Assembly (NCBI GenBank): GCA_014377045.1
Contig: JACMQI010000028.1
Location: 1 to 64,000, forward strand
Direction: 5' to 3'
Length of the DNA stretch: 64,000 nt
Source: a candidate division SR1 bacterium
GTDB taxonomy: Bacteria > Patescibacteriota > JACMRA01
Shown here: piece after piece, positions 34,015 to 43,469 of the stretch
How positions within the stretch are numbered: position 1 is the stretch's first letter
Layout of the letters: every line of letters begins with the position of its first letter
Notes under the pieces: model-generated
What the model saw: only the letters and a program-made list of their open reading frames with translations
Database searches by the model: none
What the model was told of the DNA's origin: nothing
Made by a program: the position numbers and the translations under genes

Positions 34015-35574
34015 ATGCCGACATCATTTAAAAGCACTGCTGAAAACATGAAAGGATTTGAAAATGATTTATTAAGGGAAAACATAAATGACAATGAGAG
34101 CAATTTTACTATAATTGACATAGATACTGTAAAGATAAAGCCAAACAAAATTGACACTGATAATTCTGAAATCAAAGAAAATAAACCTAAGAAATCTAGA
34201 TTCTCAATGAGTAAAATATCATCAGTATTTATTTTGCTTATAAGCATAATACTTATAGGATCGTTTATTTTTGCATATTCAATGATATCAAATAGTAACA
34301 ATTACTTGGGAAATAGTCAAAATACTGATTTTTTCTCTCAATTAGGTCAAATAGGTAGTATTCTCAATATCAGTAAGCGTACTCAGCTAAAGGGTGAAGA
34401 GGAAGGTAGAACTAACTTTCTTTTGATCGGTAAAGATGCTACAGGAGTTGGACTCACAGATACACTAATGGTTGCTTCATATTTTTATAAAGAACAAAAA
34501 ATTACTACATTCAATATTCCACGAGATTTTGTTTATGCAGATAGTCAAAGTGGGGGTAGCGGAAAAATCAATGGACTATATACACTAGCTGAGGAAATGA
34601 AGACTGGAGACGGAGAAAGGTATTTGGCAGAATTTTTTGGAAAAGAGTTTGGTATTACTATACATTATTGGTCATCTATCAATTTTGATGGAGTGAGAGA
34701 AATTGTGGATGCGGTAGGTGGTATAGATATAAATGTAGATAATGAATTTACTGATTGCAATTATCCCAAAGATGATTATAGTGGTCTTATTCGCCCTTGT
34801 CCTACATTTAAAACAGGAAATCAAAAAATGGATGGAAAGACAGCTCTTATCTATGCAAGGAGTAGGTATTCAGAAAGTATAGAAGGGGGAGATTTTGCAC
34901 GTGGTAGAAGACAAAGTATCGTAGTCAAAAGCCTACTCGATAAGATCAAATCACAAAATTTATTTGAAAATGCTACTAAAATTACAACATACTTAAATAT
35001 AATAAACAAAAACTTTAAAACTTCTCTAAAATTAGATGAATTGGCGGCTTTTGGTCAGATATTAAAAGATAATCCAAATATCAAAGATAACTATATCACT
35101 AATGTTTGGCAAGTAGGAAATGGATTTATATGCGAACGATCCACACCAACTATTTCACAAAATGGTTATTGTGATGGCGCTTTTCTTGGAGGATCTGGCT
35201 CGTCAGTAAGTAGGAATAAAGCAAGAAATTTTGTTCAAAATATACTTCAAAGTTCTGTTTTAGGTGTGTTACTTGAAGCTAAGGTTATAGTGCTTGGAAA
35301 TCAAAGTTTTGATACAGATAAAATTTATAATGATATTATAAGTCTAGGTTTCACAGATATAAATCTAAATAATAATTATTCAAAGATAAAATCCGCAACA
35401 GTAACGAGCATAGAAACTGTTAAAATCTATATAACTGATCCTAAAATTAAAGAGCTTTTCGATAAATTAGATAAAAAGCCACAAACTAAGTATGAAATAT
35501 TAACAAAAATACCTGAAGATATCGTTATACCAACTACTTATAAAGATGCCAAGGTGATTATTTGGGTAAGTTAA
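34015..35574 (+). CDS. LytR-CpsA-Psr (LCP) family glycopolymer transferase
   Basis: 519 residues. A charged cytoplasmic N-terminus (about 1-68), one transmembrane helix (about 71-92) and the LCP domain (about 125-310) with NFLLIGKDA, LTDTLMVASYF, TFNIPRDF, AVGGIDINVDNEF and ARSRYSESIEGGDFARGRRQ, whose arginines and aspartates bind the pyrophosphate. A LytR_C-like domain (about 415-519) completes it. LCP enzymes transfer lipid-linked glycopolymers to peptidoglycan or proteins outside the membrane. Together with the sugar transferase and O-antigen-ligase-like protein this suggests a wall-linked glycan. Ends 5 bp before the convergent PrgI gene. Confidence 0.9.
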   Translation: MPTSFKSTAENMKGFENDLLRENINDNESNFTIIDIDTVKIKPNKIDTDNSEIKENKPKKSRFSMSKISSVFILLISIILIGSFIFAYSMISNSNNYLGNSQNTDFFSQLGQIGSILNISKRTQLKGEEEGRTNFLLIGKDATGVGLTDTLMVASYFYKEQKITTFNIPRDFVYADSQSGGSGKINGLYTLAEEMKTGDGERYLAEFFGKEFGITIHYWSSINFDGVREIVDAVGGIDINVDNEFTDCNYPKDDYSGLIRPCPTFKTGNQKMDGKTALIYARSRYSESIEGGDFARGRRQSIVVKSLLDKIKSQNLFENATKITTYLNIINKNFKTSLKLDELAAFGQILKDNPNIKDNYITNVWQVGNGFICERSTPTISQNGYCDGAFLGGSGSSVSRNKARNFVQNILQSSVLGVLLEAKVIVLGNQSFDTDKIYNDIISLGFTDINLNNNYSKIKSATVTSIETVKIYITDPKIKELFDKLDKKPQTKYEILTKIPEDIVIPTTYKDAKVIIWVS

Positions 35575-35579
35575 AAAAC

Positions 35580-36248
35580 CTATTTTTCCTCAAAGTAATT
35601 TGTTTCAGGTATGTTAGCTACTTCGCTTTCAATTGGTTTGATAGTTTCTCTTTTGTTGATAAGTAATGACTGAGTATATCTGTGGTTTTGGTTTTGTGGA
35701 AGCATAGCATTTAAACTGTTTTGAGAGATTTCATTTGCCACTGTATTTTTCATAACTGATTGAAGTGCATTTCTTTGACCTACATCTATGGTAATACCAA
35801 GTTGGCGTATTCTTTCTGCTTTCATTTTAGTACTATGATTCTCAAAATTATTTTCATCAGTTGAAGTCTGTGCCACTCTTTCATTCCACTCTTTGCTGAT
35901 TTTTTCATATGTCAATTTAGAAAGGTGCTCGTCTAGATCTGAATTATCGGCTACGCGAGTATACACCATAAGCCTTGGTTTTAAAAAGTAAATAATCAAT
36001 TTTAGAATATAAATTTCGCTATCTCTTCCATTATATTTTCCAAATGCTAAGTATCCAAAAAGAGCAATTACAGGAAAAACGGGCACAATTCCATATAATC
36101 CTATACTAGGAATAATAGATTGCACAACTGTGAACAAAAGGAAGCTAAGAATTCCTCCAAATAATGCGTAGCCAAACTGTCGAACGTTCAGAGGTCCAAA
36201 TATTTTGTCTCCAGAGTCAAGGAACTGTGGTATGTGATATGATGCCAT
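35580..36248 (-). CDS. PrgI-family protein, type IV secretion-associated
   Basis: Start placed at ATG 36248 (MASYHIPQFLDSGDKIFGP), since an ATG three codons earlier lies 1 nt from the -10 box. 222 residues; two transmembrane helices (about 25-45 and 48-68) after the conserved IPQFLDSGDKIFGPLNVRQF start. A cytoplasmic tail of about 140 polar residues follows. PrgI proteins are VirB3-like inner-membrane parts of Gram-positive type IV secretion and are frequent in CPR, usually beside a VirB4 ATPase. None is adjacent here. The pilin end at the left edge may belong to the same machinery. Confidence 0.8.
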   Translation of the reverse strand: MASYHIPQFLDSGDKIFGPLNVRQFGYALFGGILSFLLFTVVQSIIPSIGLYGIVPVFPVIALFGYLAFGKYNGRDSEIYILKLIIYFLKPRLMVYTRVADNSDLDEHLSKLTYEKISKEWNERVAQTSTDENNFENHSTKMKAERIRQLGITIDVGQRNALQSVMKNTVANEISQNSLNAMLPQNQNHRYTQSLLINKRETIKPIESEVANIPETNYFEEK

Positions 36249-36258
36249 ATATGGCATT

Positions 36259-36287
36259 AGTATACTTTATGTTTTGGTTTTGGGCAA
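36259..36287 (-). promoter_or_regulatory. Promoter of the PrgI gene, leaderless type
   Basis: On the minus strand TTGCCC (36287-36282), a 17-nt spacer and TATACT (36264-36259); the chosen ATG is 10 nt further. Confidence 0.6.
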
Positions 36288-36304
36288 GAGATAGGTGTAC
36301 ACTA

Positions 36305-36333
36305 TTGACTATTTATAGATTTTATGCTAGTAA
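36305..36333 (+). promoter_or_regulatory. Promoter of rsmA, leaderless type
   Basis: TTGACT (36305-36310), a 17-nt spacer and TAGTAA (36328-36333); the GTG start at 36340 is 6 nt after the -10 box. Confidence 0.6.
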
Positions 36334-36339
36334 TAGGTT

Positions 36340-37152
36340 GTGAACTCTTATCAAGTGACTCCGAAACGTAAGTTTGGTCAGAATTTTTTGGTTAATACTG
36401 CTGTGAAGCAAAAAGTATTTGATAAAGTTGATGCGATATTAGATCTTTATCCTGATTATGATATTTTAGAAGTAGGGCCTGGGCAGGGCGATCTAACTGA
36501 GCACTTGGTCACTACTACACGAAAAGTTACCGCACTTGAAATAGACGATGAAGCTAAACAAGTAGTACAAGATCGGTTTTCGCCTGTAACAAAATTTCAA
36601 GTTTTGTTAGCTGATGCTACTGAAGAGTTGATTAATAATACCAACAAGTTATTTCATGACAAGACTATATTGATTTCCAATTTACCTTATAACATAGGCT
36701 CTCGTTTGCTAGTTGATCTCGCTATTTACGCTCCTAAGACACCTTTTCTGGTTATTTTGCAAAACGAAGTAGCTCGGAAACCTTTAATTCAATCAGACTT
36801 TACTTTGATGGGGGGATGGCTTAGCATGTTCTGGGATTACAAGTATCAATTCAAAATCTCACCAGGAAGTTTTTATCCTGCACCGAAAGTATATTCTGCC
36901 CTTGTAATGGGAATCCCTAAACCTAATGATAGCGACCAAAATAAGCGTACTAAATTGCTCGAAATATTCAAAAAACTAAATAGTAACCCAAATAAAACAC
37001 TTGTAAATAATCTAAAAAATCTAGACTGGGAAAAACCCCATATAAATCGTTTTTTTGGCGAAACTAATTTTGATGTCACCACAAGACTAACTTGGAAAAA
37101 TTATCAATGCATACTAGAATCAGTATATGACTTTATTCAAAAATTATCATAA
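36340..37152 (+). CDS. rsmA: 16S rRNA (adenine1518/1519-N6)-dimethyltransferase
   Basis: 270 residues, standard for RsmA/KsgA. GTG start at 36340 fits the promoter position and gives MNSYQVTPKRKFGQNFLVN, the family opening (KxxGQNFL). The SAM motif I is DILEVGPGQGDLTEHL, the acidic loop ALEIDDE, and the catalytic motif IV is ISNLPYNIGS. FYPAPKVYSALV near residue 180 is the conserved post-catalytic signature. It methylates two adjacent adenosines near the 3' end of 16S rRNA during small-subunit maturation. The last 26 bp overlap the following membrane protein gene. Confidence 0.95.
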   Translation: MNSYQVTPKRKFGQNFLVNTAVKQKVFDKVDAILDLYPDYDILEVGPGQGDLTEHLVTTTRKVTALEIDDEAKQVVQDRFSPVTKFQVLLADATEELINNTNKLFHDKTILISNLPYNIGSRLLVDLAIYAPKTPFLVILQNEVARKPLIQSDFTLMGGWLSMFWDYKYQFKISPGSFYPAPKVYSALVMGIPKPNDSDQNKRTKLLEIFKKLNSNPNKTLVNNLKNLDWEKPHINRFFGETNFDVTTRLTWKNYQCILESVYDFIQKLS

Positions 37153-38359
37153 ATATTTTTTAAAGGGTATCGCGATAGCACTTATATTTACTTTATACAT
37201 AAGTAGAAAAGTGAATCTAAGTACTTTTTGGTATAATGAGCGAACAAACAATTATTTAGATATTGTGATTGAGACAAGATACATTTTTATAGTTTTTTTT
37301 TCATTGGCAATTTTTTGCTATATATATGGAGTGAAGAGGTGGATTACGCTTTGTGTATCAATTTTATCATTTTTACTTGGCGGTCTTTCAATATTTAATT
37401 CGTTAGTTTTTCATAGATTAGAAAGATTATTTTTGATTGCGGGTCTAATAATTGGTGTTTATATTTGGATAAAATATATAAAACCTGCTTCTTCGCGAGC
37501 TGCCATCACTCTTACTTATTTGGTTTTTATTTTGCCATTATTATTTGACCATTTTCTTATAAGTGAAACAGGCGGTGTATTTCTACTGATTTACTTGGGT
37601 ATTATAGGATATTTAGCTAAAATAAACTCCGCAATAGTAAAGCCATTACTTTACGCTTTGATAATATTTCTGGGCATAAATTTTCTAACTATGATTATTC
37701 AGGTTTTATCTAGTCACTCGATTGGATTATCTATACTTGGAGAAGTAAGTTTAAACATGCAAACACAGAAGGGATTAGCAACAGAGTTTATATCTGGTCA
37801 TCAGTTCTTACGTGGTTATGGTTTATTCATTCATCCTAATATTGCAGGTTTTGTAGGATCTTTATCATTATTGTTTTTTGTATTTTTTGATTTTTCTGAT
37901 GAACAAATCAAACGAATAGGTAAGTATTTTGCTATTGGAATTATGTTTTTAAGCTTTAGTAGGATAGCTTGGATTAGTGGTTTAATAGTTTTTTGGTATG
38001 TTTTAAGTAGTAGTAAAGTATCAAGTAAACTAAAATATTTTATAATGACTTTTGGTTCGCTAATTACGTCTCTTATTTTTATAGCTCGCTATAATTTTAG
38101 CGATGTTTATCGGTTTACCGATATTCAAAAATATTTCGAAGCATATGGGCAAACAACAGTTTTACAAAAACTATTTGGGGTTGGACTTGGTGCCTATCCA
38201 TTTTTTCTTAAAAGTAAATTTCCAAACTTAGCGTCATGGCAGTACGAGCCGGTACACAATTCATTATTATTAATTTTTATAGAATTTGGCGGGTTGTCGA
38301 TTTTGATAATGTCGACGTTACTATACACGCTATTTTTCATGAAATCAAAAAAAGATTAG
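37127..38359 (+). CDS. O-antigen ligase/polymerase-like (Wzy_C-type) membrane protein
   Basis: 410 residues with about 11-12 hydrophobic helices. The conserved region GYGLFIHPNIAGFVGSLSLL near residue 225 and the late segment LFGVGLGAYPFFLK, then YEPVHNSLLLIFIEFGG, match the O-antigen ligase (Wzy_C) superfamily, including the periplasmic-loop His. These proteins polymerise or ligate lipid-linked sugars. The start overlaps rsmA by 26 bp, suggesting translational coupling although the functions differ. Substrate unknown. Confidence 0.8.
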   Translation: MTLFKNYHKYFLKGIAIALIFTLYISRKVNLSTFWYNERTNNYLDIVIETRYIFIVFFSLAIFCYIYGVKRWITLCVSILSFLLGGLSIFNSLVFHRLERLFLIAGLIIGVYIWIKYIKPASSRAAITLTYLVFILPLLFDHFLISETGGVFLLIYLGIIGYLAKINSAIVKPLLYALIIFLGINFLTMIIQVLSSHSIGLSILGEVSLNMQTQKGLATEFISGHQFLRGYGLFIHPNIAGFVGSLSLLFFVFFDFSDEQIKRIGKYFAIGIMFLSFSRIAWISGLIVFWYVLSSSKVSSKLKYFIMTFGSLITSLIFIARYNFSDVYRFTDIQKYFEAYGQTTVLQKLFGVGLGAYPFFLKSKFPNLASWQYEPVHNSLLLIFIEFGGLSILIMSTLLYTLFFMKSKKD

Positions 38360-38401
38360 TATAATTTCAACTAGTTATATTCATACTTAACGTAGTAAAA
38401 T

Positions 38402-38811
38402 TAAAGTAATACAAAACTAATTCGTGCTAACTTATTTGTAGGGTTTTTCAAAATACATGATAAACCAGTATATAACACTAAATTAGATACAGCAATTAAT
38501 AAGATTTATTCTTGCTTTAATGTTTCGAATTCTAAATACTAGTTATATATTTGTATCTACGACACAGTTGTCAATCTTAATTACTTAGTTTCTTTCGCTA
38601 TCTATGAGTCAAATAACATTATTTTTGTAATTTTACCAATAAACCTATGATTTGGTGAAATCATTTTATCTTGAATGGTAAATATGATTTGGTCACCAAT
38701 ATTTATACTTCAGCTAACTTGATTACACATTTGCAAACTTTACTTTAAATTAAATAATGGAGTTAAGTCAATGGTAAGCTTTAAATTTTCAACCACTTTA
38801 CAAAAACTTTA
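38402..38811 (+). pseudogene. Possible decayed gene interrupted only by nonsense codons
   Basis: One frame from about 38402 to TAA at 38809-38811 (roughly 136 codons) contains only one TAG and three TGA codons and no TAA, unusual in such AT-rich DNA. Segments read LFVGFFKIHDKPVYNTKLD, VVNLNYLVSFAIYESNN and MVNMIWSPIFILQL. No start codon or family was recognised. It follows the O-antigen-ligase-like gene and may be a lost downstream gene. The TGA positions could be former Trp codons. Confidence 0.25.
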
Positions 38812-38825
38812 AAACTCAATATTAT
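38797..38825 (+). promoter_or_regulatory. Promoter of trpS, leaderless type
   Basis: TTTACA (38797-38802), a 17-nt spacer and TATTAT (38820-38825); ATG at 38835 is 9 nt after the -10 box. No T-box, attenuator or leader peptide precedes it. Confidence 0.6.
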
Positions 38826-38834
38826 CATGTTATT

Positions 38835-39875
38835 ATGTCACAAAAAACTATTTTGACTGGCCTTCAAGCAAATTCTACTTTCCACATTGGTAATTATGTT
38901 GGAGCTATTTTACCCATGATAAATGCACAGAAAAATCTAGGTGCAGATGATATGTTCTTAATGTTTGTACCTGATCTACATTCATTTACACTACCTATAA
39001 ATCATGCCAATTTTTATCAACAAATTTTAGATAATGTAAAAATTTACTTAGCAGCTGGTATAAATCCAGGTTTATCAAATACATTACTTTATAGGCAAAG
39101 TTTTGTTCCTGCTCATAGCGAACTTGCTTGGATATTATCTTGTTTTAGCTACATGGGCGAGATGGGTAGAATGACTCAGTATAAAGATAAATCAGAAAAA
39201 CATGACAATATATCTGTTGGTCTTTTTACCTATCCTATACTAATGGCAGCTGATATTTTGCTCTATGGCGCTCAGTATATTCCTCTTGGTGACGACCAAA
39301 AACAGCATATTGAAATAGCTCGCGATATTGCAATTAGAATGAACAATAAATTTGAATTACAAGCTCCTAATGGTTTATTTACGTTACCAAAACCTTGGAA
39401 AGAGCAATTAGACTTCATGGGTGTAAGCGAAGGTATTCGCATTCGCTCTCTCAGTAATCCAGAGAAAAAAATGAGTAAGTCAACGATAGATCCTAAAGGT
39501 ACGATACTACTTTCAGATACACCACAAGATGCTGCTAAAAAAATTATGTCTGCACAAACTGATACAATAGGTGAGATTCATTGGGACTGGGAAAATCAAC
39601 CTGGTGTGACTAATTTATTACAACTTTACTATCTCTTTGGCATAGAAACTAGAGAAGAAGCGATAAATTATTGGACAGGTAAAACTCGATATGGCGATCT
39701 TAAAAAAGAGGTAGCAGATAAAATAGAAACCTTTTTGATCGATATGCAAGCTAAAACAAGAGTTATACAAGATAAAGAGGTGGAAACTATACTTATAAAT
39801 GGTGAGCTACAAGCAAATTTAATATCTAAAAAAACACTAAACAGAGTACAGAAGGTCTTAGGACTAAGAAGATAA
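38835..39875 (+). CDS. trpS: Tryptophanyl-tRNA synthetase
   Basis: 346 residues, normal for bacterial TrpRS. The class I HIGH-like motif appears as STFHIGNYVG (about 14-23) following TGLQAN. The MGRMTQYKDKSEKH segment and GDDQKQHIEIARDIA helix are typical of TrpRS. The KMSKS loop is intact (EKKMSKSTIDPKG). It charges tRNA-Trp. Single-gene unit. Confidence 0.95.
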   Translation: MSQKTILTGLQANSTFHIGNYVGAILPMINAQKNLGADDMFLMFVPDLHSFTLPINHANFYQQILDNVKIYLAAGINPGLSNTLLYRQSFVPAHSELAWILSCFSYMGEMGRMTQYKDKSEKHDNISVGLFTYPILMAADILLYGAQYIPLGDDQKQHIEIARDIAIRMNNKFELQAPNGLFTLPKPWKEQLDFMGVSEGIRIRSLSNPEKKMSKSTIDPKGTILLSDTPQDAAKKIMSAQTDTIGEIHWDWENQPGVTNLLQLYYLFGIETREEAINYWTGKTRYGDLKKEVADKIETFLIDMQAKTRVIQDKEVETILINGELQANLISKKTLNRVQKVLGLRR

Positions 39876-39930
39876 CTTATTAGACTGAAAAAATATAAAG
39901 ATTGTGGTTATCTAGAATTAACTTACTTAA

Positions 39931-40746
39931 TTAGATACTAAGGTTATTTTTATCCATGTAGTTTGTAAACCATCGCACTTCTACAAAATTTGTTTCTTTA
40001 TTTTTTGGTTTTGGATAATTGACAATAATTTCACGTTCATTACCTGGTAACAAACCTCCAAGTTGATACATTCCGATTCCAATTATTTCTTGTCTGCTAT
40101 CTCTGAGAAGGTACAATACGTTTAGAGATCCTATAGTTATTAGGTCATTATTTTTTAAAACTGCTCGTATTCTTATTTCCTGAAGTGATTCAATAGGGGT
40201 AAAGCTAGTCGTTGTTACGATTACATTTGGTTCTTGAAAAAGCCTTCCAAGATTTGGGTTATACGGACTTTCTACAGTTTGTGGATCTTCAACAATTTTT
40301 ATTTTTGCAGCTTTTGCGTCAACGTTGCTCGCAATTATAAATGTACTACTTGCAGGTAAAAGATAGGATCGCATAACATTTTGTTTTATAATTACATTAT
40401 CTTTATCTAGAACCTGAAGATTATAAACCCATGGATTTAGACCAAATTCAGTATTTACTTTATTATCAATAGGTACATAGAGATCCTTTAGACCGTTTGC
40501 TAGCTCTATAGTTTTAGTCTCGCCAACAGTATAAGTAGCTTTTTTCTTTGATACTTCTTGTACAATCTTTTTCCCGTTAAACCAGGTATTCTTGTATAAT
40601 CCAGAAGTTAAGCCTCCCAAGTAAAACATTGGATACGATAGTAGTATTGCAATTACGCCTAAAATTAGAATAGCTTTTCTTATTCCTCCTTTAAAATAGG
40701 ATCGGAAATTTTTTGCATTATATCCTAAACTGTCGCCAAAAGCCAT
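39931..40746 (-). CDS. Membrane-anchored extracytoplasmic protein of unknown function
   Basis: 271 residues. The N-terminus (about 1-22) is cytoplasmic and one transmembrane helix (about 24-45, AILILGVIAILLSYPMFYLGG) follows. The remainder is a beta-rich ectodomain with two apparent Ig-like parts (about 65-165 and 170-271, the latter with NEREIIVNYPKP). I do not recognise a named family. Single gene, facing the trpS end. Confidence 0.55.
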   Translation of the reverse strand: MAFGDSLGYNAKNFRSYFKGGIRKAILILGVIAILLSYPMFYLGGLTSGLYKNTWFNGKKIVQEVSKKKATYTVGETKTIELANGLKDLYVPIDNKVNTEFGLNPWVYNLQVLDKDNVIIKQNVMRSYLLPASSTFIIASNVDAKAAKIKIVEDPQTVESPYNPNLGRLFQEPNVIVTTTSFTPIESLQEIRIRAVLKNNDLITIGSLNVLYLLRDSRQEIIGIGMYQLGGLLPGNEREIIVNYPKPKNKETNFVEVRWFTNYMDKNNLSI

Positions 40747-40924
40747 ATTTAATTGAAATATTGAAATATTGATAATATATTGTCAAATAACACGATATTT
40801 ATTTATACGAAGTCAAAAATTTATTTACAAAATATAAAGCTATTAAATATACTAATATAAACGTAAACAAAATTACAGAACAAATAGTAATTAAGCTTAA
40901 TAAAAATCTTTATAATTATATAAG

Positions 40925-41623
40925 CAAATATTGGAATAACAAACTAAACTATTATTGGCAGGGGTGGCATAAGCTGTCATTTTATTTACAAGAAAAAAAG
41001 GGGTCCAGTAAGTTCGATTAAAATATCAAATTTAGGGTCTAGTAACGGTCGATTTCTTTCTTGTATTCTAAATTTCCTTATACTGATATAGACTATACGG
41101 GTCTTGACAATGCTGATTTTAGATGGTTGATATTTCATCCTAAAAATCTATACAAGTTAGTTTCATAAATCAAGATTGGTTACAAGAAGATTGGTACTTA
41201 AACGATACATACGATATCATTGTAGCCTTTGGGATTATTCATCGCATACCTGGTGAAAAGTTATTATATACTTTTTTTAATAATGCTATCAAATCTTTAA
41301 CAGATAACGAGCTGATTATTCTCACTACTTGTCAGCACATGTTACTTAGTAGATTACAAAAATGTGTACTCGATAGTAAAAGAAAACTAGATTTCTTAAA
41401 AAAATTTGGTATTGATAAAAACGAATTGATAGTTGGAGATAACTTTCTTGATTTGACAGTGGGTGAATACGGAGTGAGGTTTTCTGATTATTTTGAAGAA
41501 GATTAAGTTTGTGAAATATTTGATAAATATAAATTAAATCTACTTGATATTTATTTGGATGATGATCGAGAACAAAATCGTAATTAATATTTTGTGGTAA
41601 AAAAATCAAGTAAACTCCAATAA
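40925..41623 (+). pseudogene. Decayed class I SAM methyltransferase (TRM9-like)
   Basis: Pieces in successive frames give a methyltransferase of about 230 residues. SKYWNNKLNYYWQGWHKLSF is the N-terminal helix; NLGSSNGRFLSC corresponds to SAM motif I. YTGLDNADFRWLIFHPKNLY, TYDIIVAFGIIHRIPGEK and LTDNELIILTTCQ correspond to the acidic loop, the HHIPG-like motif and the later strand. GEYGVRFSDYFEED and VVKKSSKLQ close it at TAA 41621-41623. At least two frameshifts and several stops interrupt it. Order and motifs resemble the TRM9/ALKBH8-type methyltransferases acting on the wobble uridine; the substrate is inferred only from this. Confidence 0.55.
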
Positions 41624-41742
41624 AAAAATTCTCTAAAACATTGTATTTTAGATAAGTAAGCTATCTTAGAATTGTCTAAGTAACATTTTTTTATATCAGC
41701 TAGATTAGCTTAAGTCGTTGTATATACAATGTTAAATTTTTA

Positions 41743-43365
41743 CTACATTTTGTCAAGATATATTCTAGATCTATAACCCTCGAGTAATACATTTGTTTGT
41801 TCGTCAAAGCCTAACTCGATAATTTTATCAACCAGTGATTTTTGTTTGTCATATATATACCACTCGCCATCATAATTTACTTTTTGTAGAGCTTCATCTA
41901 TAATTTGTGCATAGTTTCGACCCATCAGAATAATCAGGTCTATCTTTAGTGTAGAAAGTTTTGTCGCCAATAAATTATGGGTCTCTTCAGCCTGTTCACC
42001 AAGTTCAAGTATATCATCTAACACGAGTATCTTTTTACCTTCAAAATCAGTCAATAGATCTATAGCATTGATAACTCCATTGATATTTGCATTATATGAA
42101 TCGTTGATGAGGTTCCCCCAAGGTTTTTTGATCACTTCCAGTGCTCCAGGTGTAGATGGGAGTTTATAAATAATATCTTTTATACTTTCCATTGATATAC
42201 CAAAATCTAAAGCAATAGCAATAGCTCCAACTAGATTTTCAATATTTCCGCTACTCATTAGATTTGTAACAAGATTAGTTTTTTGGTTATTTTTATTAAA
42301 TGTAAAAGTAGTTTGGAAATGCTTTGTTTTCAGATTTGTACCATAAACTTTTCTATCTTTTTTAAGGCCATATGACACTTCTTCGATACCCTTAGGTATA
42401 GCTATTTTATGGCACATTTGTGAATCCATGTTGATATAAACTTTGCTACCATTTGGCAAGAAATCTATAGATTCAGATTCGGCTTCTATGACATTTTTCT
42501 CACTTCCAAATAGTATCAGGTGCTGATTGTTTAGACCTGTTATGATAGAAGTTGTGGGATCTAGAAATACACAAGTATCAATACCATCACCTTTTTTATA
42601 GGCTCCTATTTCAGCTATCAATATTTCAGTTTCGGGGTTTAGCGATATTACCTGCCTTGCTAAACTAAGATTGGTATTTTGATTTTTTAGAGATTTTACT
42701 ATTTTGAATTTAGAACTCAAAAGCTCGTATAAGATGTCTTTTGTGGTAGTTTTTCCGTAGCTTCCTGAGACTGCAATTACTTTTAGATTTTTGAGCTTTT
42801 TGCGTTTGGTTTTAGCCTCTTCTATGATTTGTTTTTTCTTGCGTATTTCAATTGGTTTGATGATTAGGCTACTAAAAAGTATGATAAAAGGTATAGTAAA
42901 GAGTGCAAATAGTTCGTAAACTATAGTTATCGGAAATGGCTGATTGGAGACATAAAGTATCAAGATGGCTATGAATATCAAGCAAGTAGTAAAAATAGCA
43001 ATCATCTTAGAGCTAAATTTAGGCACAAGGAGTGTGCGTTTTATAAGTTTGATGATAGAAACTGTTGCATCAACCCAAAATAGCACATTTACAATCAATA
43101 TGATAGCAAAAGCCAAAGTAAATGCAAATGGTTTATCAATCAAACGGTAACTAAAGAGTATGTAGTCTGAAATAAAAATTCCGAGGCAGATAAAATACCC
43201 GCGAGTAAAACGATCCCACAAAAAGCCTTTTGATTCTGGCGTGTTGATATAATCAAGAGTTTTATCGAGTCTATATTCTTTTTTTTGCCAAAGATAGAGA
43301 TAGGCCAAAAGACGCTTGACGAGCACGACTGTCCAAGAAAAATAAAAATACATAAAACTGAGCAT
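41743..43365 (-). CDS. Mur ligase-family protein (MurF-like) with N-terminal membrane domain
   Basis: 540 residues. The first about 180 contain five hydrophobic helices, absent from ordinary soluble MurF. The ligase part (about 190-540) has the ATP loop AVSGSYGKTTTKD, the EIGAYKKGDGI metal region, INMDSQ, GNIENLVGAIAIALDFG and NDSYNANINGVINAI, which corresponds to the MurF DAYNANP motif. It probably adds a D-Ala-D-Ala-type dipeptide or another amino acid to a nucleotide or lipid-linked wall precursor at the membrane. The natural fusion suggests action on a lipid-bound substrate; that is inference. Single gene. Confidence 0.8.
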   Translation of the reverse strand: MLSFMYFYFSWTVVLVKRLLAYLYLWQKKEYRLDKTLDYINTPESKGFLWDRFTRGYFICLGIFISDYILFSYRLIDKPFAFTLAFAIILIVNVLFWVDATVSIIKLIKRTLLVPKFSSKMIAIFTTCLIFIAILILYVSNQPFPITIVYELFALFTIPFIILFSSLIIKPIEIRKKKQIIEEAKTKRKKLKNLKVIAVSGSYGKTTTKDILYELLSSKFKIVKSLKNQNTNLSLARQVISLNPETEILIAEIGAYKKGDGIDTCVFLDPTTSIITGLNNQHLILFGSEKNVIEAESESIDFLPNGSKVYINMDSQMCHKIAIPKGIEEVSYGLKKDRKVYGTNLKTKHFQTTFTFNKNNQKTNLVTNLMSSGNIENLVGAIAIALDFGISMESIKDIIYKLPSTPGALEVIKKPWGNLINDSYNANINGVINAIDLLTDFEGKKILVLDDILELGEQAEETHNLLATKLSTLKIDLIILMGRNYAQIIDEALQKVNYDGEWYIYDKQKSLVDKIIELGFDEQTNVLLEGYRSRIYLDKM

Positions 43366-43469
43366 ACTATCATTGTATATGTTCTATACATATTGTCAAT
43401 CTAAAGACGATAAAATTTTTCTCATAAATCTCTTGACAAAAAAAATTTGTTTTTACATACGATTATACC

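Noticed and set aside
38647-38664. Perfect 7-bp hairpin ATGATTT-GGTG-AAATCAT upstream of trpS
   Set aside because: Considered as a terminator or T-box element, but it is AT-rich, lies inside the possible decayed gene and lacks T-box motifs or a firm T tract.
41346-41609. Minus-strand open frame of 87 codons
   Set aside because: Antisense to the methyltransferase remnant, which has recognisable motifs.
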